Positions 9,264-18,841 of a stretch of DNA of 26,183 nucleotides are shown in pieces. The DNA comes from Bacillota bacterium (GTDB lineage: Bacteria > Bacillota > Clostridia > Acetivibrionales > DSM-1351). The translations under genes and the position numbers were made by a program. Within the stretch, counting starts at the first letter, position 1; each line of letters begins with the position of its first letter. Location: positions 1-26,183 of the forward strand of contig JAEZRV010000078.1 of NCBI GenBank assembly GCA_023444055.1, in the 5' to 3' direction. The notes below the pieces were generated by a model that made no database searches, was not told the DNA's origin, and was given only the letters and a program-made list of their open reading frames with translations.

Positions 9264-9646
9264 CTTAGTTATGTTCCTGTCATTAGTAAGAAAAGTAAAA
9301 CTGTTTATTAAGAACCGAATAGAATATTTGTATTTTCAAACCCACTATAATTTAAAATATTCGCTTTAAAAAAACAGTCGCGCAAAATATTTCTGTCTCA
9401 AAGATGAAAATCTGCTGATTCTTTGGCATTATCATCATAAGAGAATATTGATAGGAATTTATATTATCAAAATGAAGGACAAGTAACAAAATTCTTCAGT
9501 TATAAAGTTATGATACTGTTGCAATTCATATTCAGTCACAGAACTTTGCATGTTAATGCCCAAAAGACTTTTCAAAACTATGTGGTTATGGTACGGATTG
9601 CAGCAGCATCAAGCTTTAAATAAAACAAATATAATAGGAGGTAAGT
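9264..9646 (+). other. Intergenic region cel9G-cel9E
   Basis: This 383-bp AT-rich gap has no open frame of note on either strand. Apart from the hairpin at 9300-9378 I see an AGGAGGT ribosome site directly before cel9E at about 9636. The length would allow an internal promoter, but I see no convincing -35/-10 pair. Confidence 0.6.
9300..9378 (+). promoter_or_regulatory. Imperfect long hairpin downstream of cel9G
   Basis: ACTGTTT (9300-9306) pairs with AAACAGT (9372-9378); further in, GAATATTT (around 9322-9329) pairs with AAATATTC (around 9355-9362), and A/T-rich segments between them pair partly. The stem is imperfect and AT-rich. It starts 37 bp after the cel9G stop, the same placement as the other intergenic hairpins. 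Confidence 0.45.
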
Positions 9647-12229
9647 ATGAAAAAAAGGCTATGTAAAAGAGTTTCATTTTTAGTAGCACTAGTTGTTCTA
9701 CTAACAGGTGTATTCGGATCAGCAGCATTTGCCATTGAGTACACAGGGAATTACTATAGTGTTGGTGAATTAATTCAAGAAAACACATTTGATTCAGGAA
9801 GGGGTCTTCCATGGCACGTTGTTGAATCAGACACAGGTAAAGCTACTTTCGATATTTCAGGTGGTGCTTATAACGTAACAGTAACAAACCCTGGAGTAAA
9901 CAGATGGGATGTTCAGTTACGTCATAGAGGACTTAAACTACAAAGTGGACACAAATATACTGTTAAGTTTACAGTAACTTCAACAAAGAGTTGCCAGATT
10001 TATCCTAAAATTGGGGATCAGGGCGATCCTTATGATGAATACTGGAACTATAACAACAAAAGCTGGTCAAAGATAGACTTACAGGCAAATCAACCAAAAA
10101 CTGTTACAGAAACATTCACAATGAATGGTGACAGAGATACTTGCGAATTTGCTTTCCATTTAGGTGGAGATTGCGCAACATCATCAGCTCCTTATACACT
10201 GAAATTTGATAATCTTTATTTATCAGATCCTCAGTTTATTGGTTATCCAGAGCCAGTACCTGAACCAACTAATGCAGTTCGTGTAAATCAGTTGGGATAT
10301 TATCCAACATTAGCTAAACTTGCAACTTACGTTTCAAAATCAACAAGTCCAGAAACTTGGTCATTAAAGAACAGTGCAGGTCAAACTGTTAAAACAGGTA
10401 CAACTACTGTAAAGGGATTTGATAAATCATCAGGTGATGATGTTCATATTATCGACTTCTCTTCATATACAGAAATAGGAAAAGACTATGTATTAGCTGT
10501 TGGTTCTAAGGAGAGCTTACCTTTTGATATCGGAACAGATATGTATACAGATATGAAAAGAGATGCAATGAGATACTTCTATCATAACAGAAGTGGTATT
10601 GCAATAAAAATGCCATACGCTGAAAATTCAGATTGGGAAAGAGGCGCTGGTCATGCAAAAGATGTTATGTCACTTTCTGCTGGTCAGAGCGGTGGCTATA
10701 CATTAGATGTAACTGGTGGATGGTATGATGCAGGTGACCACGGTAAGTATGTTGTTAATGGTGGTATAGCTGTATGGACTTTAATGAACATGTATGAACG
10801 TGCAAAAATATTAAATGGAGATATGACTACTGCGCCATTTGCAGATAAATCATTAAATATTCCTGAGAGTGGAAATGGATTAGCAGATGTTCTTGATGAA
10901 GCACGTTGGGAAATGGAAATGTTATTAAAATTCCAAGTTCCATCAGGTACTTACAAAGATATGGTACATCATAAAGGACATGACATAAAATGGACAGCAC
11001 TTTGTGTTCCACCTGAAGATGATGAAATGGAGCGTTACTTACAGCCACCAAGCACAGCTGCTACATTGAACCTTGCTGCAACTGCTGCACAGGCATCACG
11101 TATTTGGAAAGGTATTGATACTACTTTCTCTTCAAAATGCTTAACTGCAGCAGAAGCTGCATGGGCTGCAGCTGTTAAAAACCCAGCTGTATATGCAGAT
11201 CCTAATAACAGCATTGGTGGTGGAGCATATGCTGATGATAAAGTAACAGATGATTTCTATTGGGCTGCATGTGAATTATATGTGACTACAGGTAAAGCAA
11301 CATACTTAGATTATATTAAGAAATCAGAAGATTATCTTAAAGAACCTTATTCACTATATGGTGGAGAAAATCTCGGTCTTACTGGTTGCTTTGACTGGGG
11401 TAATACTGGAGGTTTAGGTACAATAACACTTGCTCTTGTTCCAAATGGTTTGCCAACTTCAGATATAGCTACAGCTAAAGCTAATATTAAAACTGCTGCT
11501 GATAAATTTATTCAAATAGCTGCTAAACAGGGCTATGGTATTCCAATCGAAGAAAACTTGTCAGTTGCTAGTGGTATAGAAGTTGAAGGTTTCCCATGGG
11601 GTTCAAACTCATTTGTTGTTAATGAAGCAATTTGTATGGCTTATGCATATGAATTTAGTAATGACGCCAAGTATTTGAGCGGAGTATCAGGAGCTATGGA
11701 CTACTTAATGGGACGTAACCCTAACTTACAATGTTATGTAACTGGTTATGGTGATAACCCACTTGAAAATCCACATCACCGTTTCTTTGCAGAGCAGTCT
11801 GATGGAACTTTCCCAACACCACCTGCAGGATTCTTATCAGGTGGACCTAACTCTGGATTACAAGATCCATGGGTTAAGGGTTCAGGATGGCATGTAGGAG
11901 AAATGGCACCAGAGAAGTGCTTTATGGATCATATCGAATCATGGTCAACAAACGAAGTAACAATTAACTGGAATGCACCGCTCGCATGGGTAACTTCTTA
12001 CCTTGATGAAAAAGGCGGCGGAACAACACCACCACCACCAGGTAATAAAGGTGATGCTAATGGTGACGGAACTGTAGATTCATTAGACTTTGCTGCTGTA
12101 AAACAGTATATGTTAACTGGTAAAGAAATTAACATGACTAATGCAGATGTTAACGATGATGGAGATGTAAATGCTCTTGACTTCGCAAAAATTAAGCAGT
12201 ATTTATTAGGTACTATTACTAGCTTCTAA
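9647..12229 (+). CDS. cel9E: Cellulase, CBM4-Ig-GH9 with C-terminal dockerin
   Basis: This 860-residue secreted enzyme has the architecture of Cel9E/CbhA-type cellobiohydrolases. In order: signal peptide (about 1-28), CBM4 (about 35-195; carbohydrate-binding beta-sandwich), immunoglobulin-like module (about 208-300; VRVNQLGYYP marks its start), GH9 (about 305-785), a short Pro-rich linker (GGGTTPPPPG), dockerin (about 798-855). GGWYDAGDHGKY contains D361 and D364; ENPHHRFF is the His-Arg signature; NEVTINWNAPL has the general acid E770. Dockerin loops are DANGDGTVDSLD and DVNDDGDVNALD. The start ATG follows AGGAGGT at ideal distance. A very stable hairpin follows the stop. In C. cellulolyticum, Cel9E is, after Cel48F, a major cellulosome enzyme working from chain ends; the same role is inferred here. 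Confidence 0.96.
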   Translation: MKKRLCKRVSFLVALVVLLTGVFGSAAFAIEYTGNYYSVGELIQENTFDSGRGLPWHVVESDTGKATFDISGGAYNVTVTNPGVNRWDVQLRHRGLKLQSGHKYTVKFTVTSTKSCQIYPKIGDQGDPYDEYWNYNNKSWSKIDLQANQPKTVTETFTMNGDRDTCEFAFHLGGDCATSSAPYTLKFDNLYLSDPQFIGYPEPVPEPTNAVRVNQLGYYPTLAKLATYVSKSTSPETWSLKNSAGQTVKTGTTTVKGFDKSSGDDVHIIDFSSYTEIGKDYVLAVGSKESLPFDIGTDMYTDMKRDAMRYFYHNRSGIAIKMPYAENSDWERGAGHAKDVMSLSAGQSGGYTLDVTGGWYDAGDHGKYVVNGGIAVWTLMNMYERAKILNGDMTTAPFADKSLNIPESGNGLADVLDEARWEMEMLLKFQVPSGTYKDMVHHKGHDIKWTALCVPPEDDEMERYLQPPSTAATLNLAATAAQASRIWKGIDTTFSSKCLTAAEAAWAAAVKNPAVYADPNNSIGGGAYADDKVTDDFYWAACELYVTTGKATYLDYIKKSEDYLKEPYSLYGGENLGLTGCFDWGNTGGLGTITLALVPNGLPTSDIATAKANIKTAADKFIQIAAKQGYGIPIEENLSVASGIEVEGFPWGSNSFVVNEAICMAYAYEFSNDAKYLSGVSGAMDYLMGRNPNLQCYVTGYGDNPLENPHHRFFAEQSDGTFPTPPAGFLSGGPNSGLQDPWVKGSGWHVGEMAPEKCFMDHIESWSTNEVTINWNAPLAWVTSYLDEKGGGTTPPPPGNKGDANGDGTVDSLDFAAVKQYMLTGKEINMTNADVNDDGDVNALDFAKIKQYLLGTITSF

Positions 12230-12620
12230 TATTAGCTAGGGTTTAAAGATGGAACTATAGAAATGCCAATAGCATTTCTATAGTTCCTATCTGTATAAAT
12301 ATGGAAGCATTGTGAGCTGTTTTTTAATATACTCTCCAATACGAAAAAGAAAATCAAGTGTATTAATTAGGTTGGTAACAAGTGGGTATAGTAAAATGCT
12401 AGCCTAATTCAATGTAATAATATAATCATGTATTTTGATGTTAAATGCTAACTCTGGAGATGCCGGAGAAATAAAAAACATCATTTTGATTTAAAGACAT
12501 ATAAATATCGGCTTGCTGAATTTATGTTTTAAATCTTATAGAAGGACTGACTCTGGTTCAACCGAACGTACCATAATTCCATTTAGTTAAATAAAAATCA
12601 TCAAATGAGGAGAAATGAAA
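12230..12620 (+). other. Intergenic region cel9E-orfX with twin CTCTGG hairpins
   Basis: This gap of about 390 bp has no gene. After the hairpin at 12247-12292 it holds a TATAAT at 12421 without a clear -35 partner. It then has two related short stems: CTCTGG-AGATG-CCGGAG at 12452-12468 (six pairs, one G-U) and CTCTGG-TTCAA-CCGAAC at 12551-12567, the second able to fold as GTTC-AACC-GAAC. They are about 99 bp apart and end about 53 bp before orfX. The arrangement looks like a structured leader but I cannot assign it to a known riboswitch class. Confidence 0.4.
12247..12292 (+). promoter_or_regulatory. Perfect 16-bp hairpin downstream of cel9E
   Basis: GGAACTATAGAAATGC (12251-12266) pairs exactly with GCATTTCTATAGTTCC (12272-12287) around a 5-nt loop; AGAT/ATCT extends the stem past one bulged T. 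No U-tract follows. It could end or protect the cel48F-cel9E part of the transcript, separating the abundant upstream enzymes from orfX and beyond. Confidence 0.8.
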
Positions 12621-13301
12621 ATGAAAAAAACTATATTAATCGCGTCAATTATTATTGTATTTGGTTTAGCAATATTTGGAGTAATGAAACTAACATCAGA
12701 TAATTCAGCTGTATCTGATAAAACAGCAGCAACTATAACTACAGAAGCTTCGACGGCTTCAAATACAACTGATAATAAAACAGAGGCTACTACAGATAAT
12801 AAGGAAGAAAAAACTACATCATCAGAAAATAAAGAAGTTGCTAAAGAAAGCACTGCAAGCAAAGAGACTGTAAAAGGTGACGTAATTGTATCTATTGGTT
12901 CAGAAAAGGCTCAAACTGAACAAATAGTTACAATTCCTGTAAGCATCGAAGCAGTACCTAAAGCAGGTATTGGCAGCTGTAACTTTAATATAAAATATGA
13001 TTCTAAAGTACTTGAAGTTGTTGAGATATTGCCAGGAGATATTACAGAAAATATATCATCAACTTTAGAATTTGCAAACATTGAATCTACAGGTATGGTA
13101 AGTTACTTATTTACAAGTAGCAATAATGGTAAGGATGCAATAACCAAGCCTGGTGTAATTTCTAATATTAAGTTTAAAGTAAAAAAGGATGCACAAAAAG
13201 GTGCGACTTCATTAAATAATGGCACTGCAGGCGCATTTGGTGATACTTCCTTAAATAAAATTACTGCTACATTTAATAATGGTGAAATAACAATTAAGTA
13301 A
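12621..13301 (+). CDS. orfX: Membrane-anchored single-cohesin protein
   Basis: The product is 226 residues from ATG 12621; an in-frame ATG at 12615 is only 2 nt from the AGGAGA site (12608-12613), so the second ATG fits better. Residues 4-24 are one hydrophobic segment after MKK with no clear signal-peptidase site, suggesting an uncleaved anchor. Residues 25-85 are a Thr/Ser/Glu/Lys-rich spacer. Residues 86-226 are a cohesin: GIGSCNFNIKYD and GAFGDTSLNKI match the scaffoldin cohesins (GTCNFYVGYD, GAFGNGNMSKI). Its core lacks the FLDNTIGDELIT stretch and reads YLFTSSNNGKDAIT. OrfX of C. cellulolyticum is a cell-envelope protein that binds cellulosomal dockerins, proposed to hold enzymes before assembly; the same role is inferred. 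It sits between Cel9E and Cel9H as in that species. Confidence 0.93.
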   Translation: MKKTILIASIIIVFGLAIFGVMKLTSDNSAVSDKTAATITTEASTASNTTDNKTEATTDNKEEKTTSSENKEVAKESTASKETVKGDVIVSIGSEKAQTEQIVTIPVSIEAVPKAGIGSCNFNIKYDSKVLEVVEILPGDITENISSTLEFANIESTGMVSYLFTSSNNGKDAITKPGVISNIKFKVKKDAQKGATSLNNGTAGAFGDTSLNKITATFNNGEITIK

Positions 13302-13365
13302 AACTCTAAATAAGTAATTATTTTAATATAGTTTTCAATAAACTTAGAAAATTGGAGGGTGAAAT

Positions 13366-16254
13366 ATGGCTAAAGTAAAAAGAAGCAGAATCTATGCCCT
13401 TATCCTCGCAGCAACTATGGCTGTAACGCAATTTGGAATTCAGATACCAACTTCAGCTGCTTCGTCATTTAATTACGGAGAAGCTTTACAGAAGTCAATT
13501 TTATTTTATGAAGCTCAGCGTTCTGGGTCAATATCAACTTCAGATATCCCTACCAGAATAACCTGGCGTGGTGATTCGCAATTAACAGATGGTAAAAAAG
13601 AAGGTATAGACTTAACTGGTGGATGGGTAGATGCAGGTGATAATATTAAATTTGGTATCACTTGTGCTTATTCTGCTGGTATACTTGCTTTTGGAGGAAT
13701 ACAATATAAAGATGCTTATGTAAAAAGCGGTCAAATGAAATGGCTCCAAAACCAATTAAGATGGGTAAACGATTATTTTATTAAGTGTCACACTGCTAAG
13801 AATGAATATTGGGCTCAAGTTGGTATGACTGCAAAAGATCATAGTACCTGGGTTCCTATAGAGGTTACACATATTGTAACTGACAGGACAGCAATAAAGC
13901 TAGATGCAACTAATCCAGGAACTGAGGTTGCAATGGACACTGCTGCTGCTATGGCTGCTTCTTCTATAATTTTCCGTGATTCAGATCCGACTTATGCAGA
14001 TGAACTCCTGACTCATGCAAAACAGCTTTATGAATTTGGTGATACATATAAAGGAAAATTCTCTGATACAATTTACAAAATTGACCCACAAGGTGCTTCT
14101 GCGTATACATCATACAGCGGTTTTGCAGATGAATTAGTTTGGGGCTCTATCTGGCTTTACAAAGCTATGGAAAACCAAAAGTCAGGAAGCGGATCAAGCT
14201 ATTTGGCTAAGGCAAAAGAATATTATAACGGAATTGGTAAAGAGGCAAATCAATCAGTACATAAATATAAATGGGCACATTGCTGGGATGATCAATCCTA
14301 TGGATCGTATGTTCTTATGTCTCAAATAGATCCAACAAATGCAGAATATTCGCAGGATGCAGAACGTTGGTTAAATTGGTGGACAGTTGGTGGTACAGAG
14401 CTTAATGCTGACGGAACACAAATATCCTATACTCCTGGCGGACATGCTAGGCTGGATAGATGGGGTTCATTCAGATATGCTTCAACAACAGCACTGTTTG
14501 CATTTGTTTATTCAGACAAACTAACTGATGCTACAAAAAAGGCACGTTATCATGACTTCGGAGTAAAACAGATAAATTATATTCTCGGGGATAACCCACG
14601 TAAAGCTAGTTATATAGTTGGCTTTGGTGAAAATTATCCTCAGCATCCTCATCATCGTACTGCACAGGGACCGTGGTCACAAACAATGGATATTCCAAAA
14701 GAACACCGTCATATTTTATATGGTGCACTAGTTGGAAGTCCAACCGCAACTGATGATTTTAATGACGTTGTTAGTGACTACGAAGCTAATGAGGTTGCAA
14801 TAGACTATAATGCTGGTATTGCAGGAGCACTTGCAAAAATGTATTCAGAGTTTGGCGGAAACCCTATTGCAGATAGTAGCTTCCCATTGCCAGATAAGCC
14901 TTATAGTGAAAAAGATGAGTTCCCAGTATTTGCAAAAACTTATTTTGAGAGTTCATCAGGAACACAGTTCTCATTAACAGTTGAAAACCGTTCTGCATGG
15001 CCAGCTCGTGTAACGAATGATTTAAAGCTACGTTACTTCTTTACACTCGATGCTAGTAATATTAGTGACGTTAGTATAAAGTGTGCAAAATGGTCTAAAA
15101 TTACTGGCCCGACTGTATGGGATGAGGCAAATAAAGTATATTATTACACAATTGACTTATCAGGTGAAAATATTTATCCTGGATATGCCTGGGAAACAGG
15201 TGGACCTGAAGTAGATTTCACTTTAAGTTCAGCATCTAATCAATGGAATGTAACTAACGACTGGTCTTATAAAGCTTGGGATAAAACTTATGCAAACGGA
15301 ACTAGGAGCTATGCACCAAATTTTGTTGTCTATGAAGGGGATAACTTCAAAAGATTGGCTGGAAACGAGCCTCCAGGAGGAACTGCTTCACAAACAACAA
15401 CGTTAACACCTATATATCCTACAGGTAAAACATATTATGGTACAACTGATGTTGTTAAGGTTAAGCTTACAGATTCAACTGGAAAAGCGCTTGCAGGACA
15501 AACAGTAAAGTTTAGTATGGAGTCTTTGGGTGCAGTTCATATGGAGCCAGCAACCTCTGTGACTGATTCAAACGGAATTGCGACAACAAAACTTTACCAA
15601 ATAGCACCTGCAGGAGATGGTTACATGATAGAGCCAGAGGATGGCTATGTAATTGCTACATTTGCTGGTGGGACAAACAATGAGCCATCAACATGTAAAT
15701 GCAGAGTTTACAGTGAAGGAACCAGTAAACTAGAAACAGCATTAACGCCAGTATATCCAACAGGAGAAACATACTTTGATATTTCAAAAGCAACTTGTGA
15801 AGCTAAGTTTAAGCTTGTTGATGCATCAGGAAAACCACTTGAAGGAATGCAAATACAGTGGTCTACAAACAATGACTCTGGCTTTGGTATTTCTGATAGA
15901 TCCTCTAATACTGATTCTGAAGGTATTGCTAAAGTTAATATATATGTACCTTTAGTTGATAACATGTTTAGATATGATGTGACAGTTGATAGCTATATAA
16001 CGGCAAGCTATGCTGGTGATTATAGAATGCAGGCTTCATCATCTGATGGTAAGGTATATGGAGAAGTACATACAGGTTTTGATTTGGGCGATGTAAATAT
16101 GGATAATAGTGTTGATGCTATAGACTTTGCTCTTCTGAAGAAATATTTATTGGATGACAGCACCCAAATAAAGTTAATGTTTGCAGATATGAATATGGAC
16201 GGAAATATTGATGCCATTGACTTCGCTCTATTAAAGAAGAAGCTTTTGAACTAA
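13366..16254 (+). CDS. cel9H: GH9-CBM3c protein with two Ig-like modules and dockerin
   Basis: This is a 962-residue secreted protein; the ATG at 13366 follows TTGGAGGGTG. The signal peptide is about 1-32. The GH9 domain (about 35-505) reads GGWVDAGDNIKF, with D89 and D92 kept but Val for Tyr and Asn93 for the usual His; QHPHHRTAQGPW has Gln where His is common; NEVAIDYNAG keeps the general acid E476. CBM3c (about 520-660; NRSAWPARVTNDL) follows. Two related modules, about 679-790 and 793-905, start with LTPIYPTGKTYY and LTPVYPTGETYF and carry D-S/A-GK-L and TDSxGIA motifs, resembling Big_1/invasin-type Ig-like domains. The dockerin (about 907-962) has loops DVNMDNSVDAID and DMNMDGNIDAID. The role is probably a cellulase; the altered signature residues suggest changed activity. 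The name rests on cluster position and domain content. Confidence 0.9.
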   Translation: MAKVKRSRIYALILAATMAVTQFGIQIPTSAASSFNYGEALQKSILFYEAQRSGSISTSDIPTRITWRGDSQLTDGKKEGIDLTGGWVDAGDNIKFGITCAYSAGILAFGGIQYKDAYVKSGQMKWLQNQLRWVNDYFIKCHTAKNEYWAQVGMTAKDHSTWVPIEVTHIVTDRTAIKLDATNPGTEVAMDTAAAMAASSIIFRDSDPTYADELLTHAKQLYEFGDTYKGKFSDTIYKIDPQGASAYTSYSGFADELVWGSIWLYKAMENQKSGSGSSYLAKAKEYYNGIGKEANQSVHKYKWAHCWDDQSYGSYVLMSQIDPTNAEYSQDAERWLNWWTVGGTELNADGTQISYTPGGHARLDRWGSFRYASTTALFAFVYSDKLTDATKKARYHDFGVKQINYILGDNPRKASYIVGFGENYPQHPHHRTAQGPWSQTMDIPKEHRHILYGALVGSPTATDDFNDVVSDYEANEVAIDYNAGIAGALAKMYSEFGGNPIADSSFPLPDKPYSEKDEFPVFAKTYFESSSGTQFSLTVENRSAWPARVTNDLKLRYFFTLDASNISDVSIKCAKWSKITGPTVWDEANKVYYYTIDLSGENIYPGYAWETGGPEVDFTLSSASNQWNVTNDWSYKAWDKTYANGTRSYAPNFVVYEGDNFKRLAGNEPPGGTASQTTTLTPIYPTGKTYYGTTDVVKVKLTDSTGKALAGQTVKFSMESLGAVHMEPATSVTDSNGIATTKLYQIAPAGDGYMIEPEDGYVIATFAGGTNNEPSTCKCRVYSEGTSKLETALTPVYPTGETYFDISKATCEAKFKLVDASGKPLEGMQIQWSTNNDSGFGISDRSSNTDSEGIAKVNIYVPLVDNMFRYDVTVDSYITASYAGDYRMQASSSDGKVYGEVHTGFDLGDVNMDNSVDAIDFALLKKYLLDDSTQIKLMFADMNMDGNIDAIDFALLKKKLLN

Positions 16255-16391
16255 AGCTAGTGAACTAATAAGTAAAATTATAAGTACATGCTAGCATATA
16301 GCAAATAAATATTATTTTGTAATTTAGTTTCTGCAACATTTCAACTTAGTGATTTATATTATGCAATTTTAAACTAGTATTAAATAGAAAT

Positions 16392-16430
16392 AGGTGCGTA
16401 TCTACTAAATAATTTTAGTAGGTACCACTT
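16392..16430 (+). promoter_or_regulatory. Hairpin in the leader just upstream of cel9J
   Basis: CTACTAAA (16402-16409) pairs with TTTAGTAG (16414-16421) over a TAAT loop; GTA plus G-U, then AGGTG, extend the stem past one bulged C to 16392/16430, about 17 pairs in all. It ends 20 bp before the cel9J ribosome site (16451-16457), so it lies in the 5' leader. It could be the 5' end of a processed segment or a 3' stabiliser for cel9H. The rest of the 210-bp gap shows only a short ATGCTAGCAT palindrome near 16289. Confidence 0.6.
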
Positions 16431-16464
16431 GCTTCTATTAAAAAAAGTTAAAGGAGGAATAATT

Positions 16465-18783
16465 TTGAAAATTAGAAAGTATATTGGAAAATCTATGGCG
16501 ATAGTAACTGCATTATCCGTTGTTTCCACATTATTTGCTGGAATTAATATTAATACTGCAACAGCAGCTACATCTTCAACAACAGCAGCAACTACTCCAT
16601 ATATTAATTATGCTGAAGCTCTTCAAAAATCTTTGTATTTTTATGATGCAAATAAGTGTGGACCTGGGATTACAGGCGGCAAGCTTGAGTGGAGAGGTGA
16701 TTGTCACGTAGAGGATTGTGAAGTTCCGCTTACTCCTTATTCAAAATCGAAAACTGGGACAAACATGTCACAAGCATTTATAGACAAAAATAAGAATTTC
16801 TTGGATACAGACGGAAATGGTACTTTAGATTTACGCGGTGGATTCCATGATGCCGGAGACCACGTTAAGTTTGGATTACCACAGACTTATGCAATTTCCA
16901 CATTGGGATGGGGTTTTTATGAGTTTAGAGAATCCTATCAGAAAATAAAAGAAGAGGATCACATGATAGATCTTCTAAAATGGGGAAATGATTATTTATT
17001 GCGTTCAACATTTTTAGATGATAAAGGCGAAGTTGTTGCTTTCTGTTATCAGGTAGGTGAAGGAAATGAAGACCACAACTGGTGGCAGCCACCTGAGTTA
17101 AATGTAAAAGACTTAGTTCCACGTCCTGCGTATTTTGCTACTACAGAAACACCTGCCAGCGACCAATGTGCTGGTGCGGCAGCATCTATGACTATTCATT
17201 ATCTGAATTTCAAGGATAAAGATCCAGAATATGCAAAGCCTTTCCTTACTGCAGCAAAAGCACTTTATAAGTTTGCAGTTGCTAATCGTGGTTTAGGCTA
17301 CTCAGGTGGTTTCTACGGATCAGGATTTGATGAGGATGAATTATCTTGGGCAGCTGTTTGGCTTAATATAGCAACAGGTGAACAATCGTATATTGATAAC
17401 ATAATTTCAATTAGTGATGATGGTGTTTATACAGGATATATGGGAAGAATTATTAAAAACACTCAAAACACTTGGCAGAATATCTGGGTACATTGTTGGG
17501 ATACAGTATGGGGCGGAGTATTTGCGAAACTAGCTCCTATAACAAATACTGAGAGAGATTGGTACTTATTTAGATGGAATCTTGAATATTGGTCTGGAAT
17601 AGAACATGCGAATAAGACAGATACAACATTCTTAGCTAAGACTCCAGCTGGTTTTAGTATGCTCAATAACTATGGTTCTGCTAGATATAATTCAGCAGCG
17701 CAGTTATGTGCAGTTGTTTATACAAAATATACAGAAAACATGGATGTAACTAATTGGGCAAAAACTCAGATGAACTATATTCTTGGAGATAACCCATTAG
17801 GTAGAAGTTATGAGGTTGGATACACTGATAACCATGCATTACACCCTCACCACCGTGCTGCTCATGGCTCAAAAACTCTTAATATGGATGTTCCTGAACA
17901 GCACAGACATACACTTTGGGGAGCTTTGGTTGGTGGCCCTGATGCAGAGGATGCACATAATGATGAAACTACAGACTACGTTTCAAATGAGGTTGCCGTT
18001 GACTACAATGCAGGTTTTGTTGGTGCATTAGCTGGATTATATAAATACTTTGGAGAAGGCATGGAGCCTCTTGCAAACTTCCCTCCAAAAGAACCAGCAG
18101 AAGATGAATTCTATGCGGAAGCAAAATTGGAGCAGGAAAACAAAGAAAGAACACAGGTAACTGTTAATATCCATAATGAAACTTCAAGACCACCTCAATT
18201 TGTAGACGGATTATCATTTAAATATTTCTTTGACATTTCTGAGCTTGTTGAAGCAGGTCAAACATTAGAGGATATCCGTGTAGATGTAATGTACGATGAA
18301 GCAAAAGCAAATGAGAGTAAGCCAGTAGCTGTTAAGGGTCCATTTATGTGGAATGAAGAGAAAAATATTGCATACTTTGAAGCCGATTGGTCTGGAAATG
18401 CATTCTATGGAGATCGTGAGTACCACTTTGGTCTTGTTGCAAGTCTTGATAAGGATTGGAAACCACATTGGGATCCAACAAATGACTGGAGCAGAGAAGG
18501 CATTAGTAAAGAATATTCATTAACCAAAAAGATCCCTGTTTACAGAAGTGGTAAATTAGTTTATGGAGAAGAACCTCCAAAAGGCGGCTCAGATGATCCA
18601 GATAAGCTATTGGGTGATCTCAATGGAGATAAAAGCATTGATGCTATAGACTTTGCAACCATGAAGAAGTACTTGCTTGATCCATCCTTAAGTATAGACG
18701 CTGAAGTAGCTGATATGAATAAAGATGGAGAAATTAATGTTCTCGACTTAGTTGCAATAAAGAAGATTTTACTAGAGGGCTAA
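16465..18783 (+). CDS. cel9J: Cellulase, GH9-CBM3c with C-terminal dockerin
   Basis: The start is placed at TTG 16465, seven bases after AAGGAGG (16451-16457); the upstream in-frame TTG at 16429 has no ribosome site. The product is 772 residues. The signal peptide is about 1-35 (ends TATAATS). The GH9 domain (about 45-545) has RGGFHDAGDHVKF with D129 and D132, LHPHHRAAHGS, and NEVAVDYNAGF with the general acid. Before the catalytic Asp there is an insertion of about 40 residues holding DTDGNGTLD (D114-D122), an EF-hand-like calcium loop; such insertions are known in some large clostridial GH9 enzymes. CBM3c is about 550-705, dockerin about 712-772 with loops DLNGDKSIDAID and DMNKDGEINVLD. Man5K begins 58 bp downstream. 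It is expected to be a cellulase; in C. cellulolyticum the equivalent is Cel9J. Confidence 0.94.
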   Translation: MKIRKYIGKSMAIVTALSVVSTLFAGININTATAATSSTTAATTPYINYAEALQKSLYFYDANKCGPGITGGKLEWRGDCHVEDCEVPLTPYSKSKTGTNMSQAFIDKNKNFLDTDGNGTLDLRGGFHDAGDHVKFGLPQTYAISTLGWGFYEFRESYQKIKEEDHMIDLLKWGNDYLLRSTFLDDKGEVVAFCYQVGEGNEDHNWWQPPELNVKDLVPRPAYFATTETPASDQCAGAAASMTIHYLNFKDKDPEYAKPFLTAAKALYKFAVANRGLGYSGGFYGSGFDEDELSWAAVWLNIATGEQSYIDNIISISDDGVYTGYMGRIIKNTQNTWQNIWVHCWDTVWGGVFAKLAPITNTERDWYLFRWNLEYWSGIEHANKTDTTFLAKTPAGFSMLNNYGSARYNSAAQLCAVVYTKYTENMDVTNWAKTQMNYILGDNPLGRSYEVGYTDNHALHPHHRAAHGSKTLNMDVPEQHRHTLWGALVGGPDAEDAHNDETTDYVSNEVAVDYNAGFVGALAGLYKYFGEGMEPLANFPPKEPAEDEFYAEAKLEQENKERTQVTVNIHNETSRPPQFVDGLSFKYFFDISELVEAGQTLEDIRVDVMYDEAKANESKPVAVKGPFMWNEEKNIAYFEADWSGNAFYGDREYHFGLVASLDKDWKPHWDPTNDWSREGISKEYSLTKKIPVYRSGKLVYGEEPPKGGSDDPDKLLGDLNGDKSIDAIDFATMKKYLLDPSLSIDAEVADMNKDGEINVLDLVAIKKILLEG

Positions 18784-18841
18784 TAGTATGATTAGCTTTA
18801 TTCCTGAAAAATTTATCAATAAGAATGTGAGGAGATACTTT

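Noticed and set aside
12421..12426. TATAAT as an orfX promoter
   Set aside because: No -35 box at 16-18 bp spacing; in AT-rich DNA a lone TATAAT is expected by chance.
12452..12567. Glycine riboswitch suggested by CTCTGGAGA
   Set aside because: The rest of the glycine aptamer core is absent and the downstream gene has no link to glycine; no other riboswitch class fitted.
16520..16711. Small forward frame inside cel9J
   Set aside because: It is a low-complexity Leu/Gln shadow of the Cel9J coding frame with no ribosome site.
18788..18841. N-terminal extension of Man5K from ATG 18788
   Set aside because: The clear ribosome site and signal peptide begin at ATG 18842; no ribosome site serves 18788.
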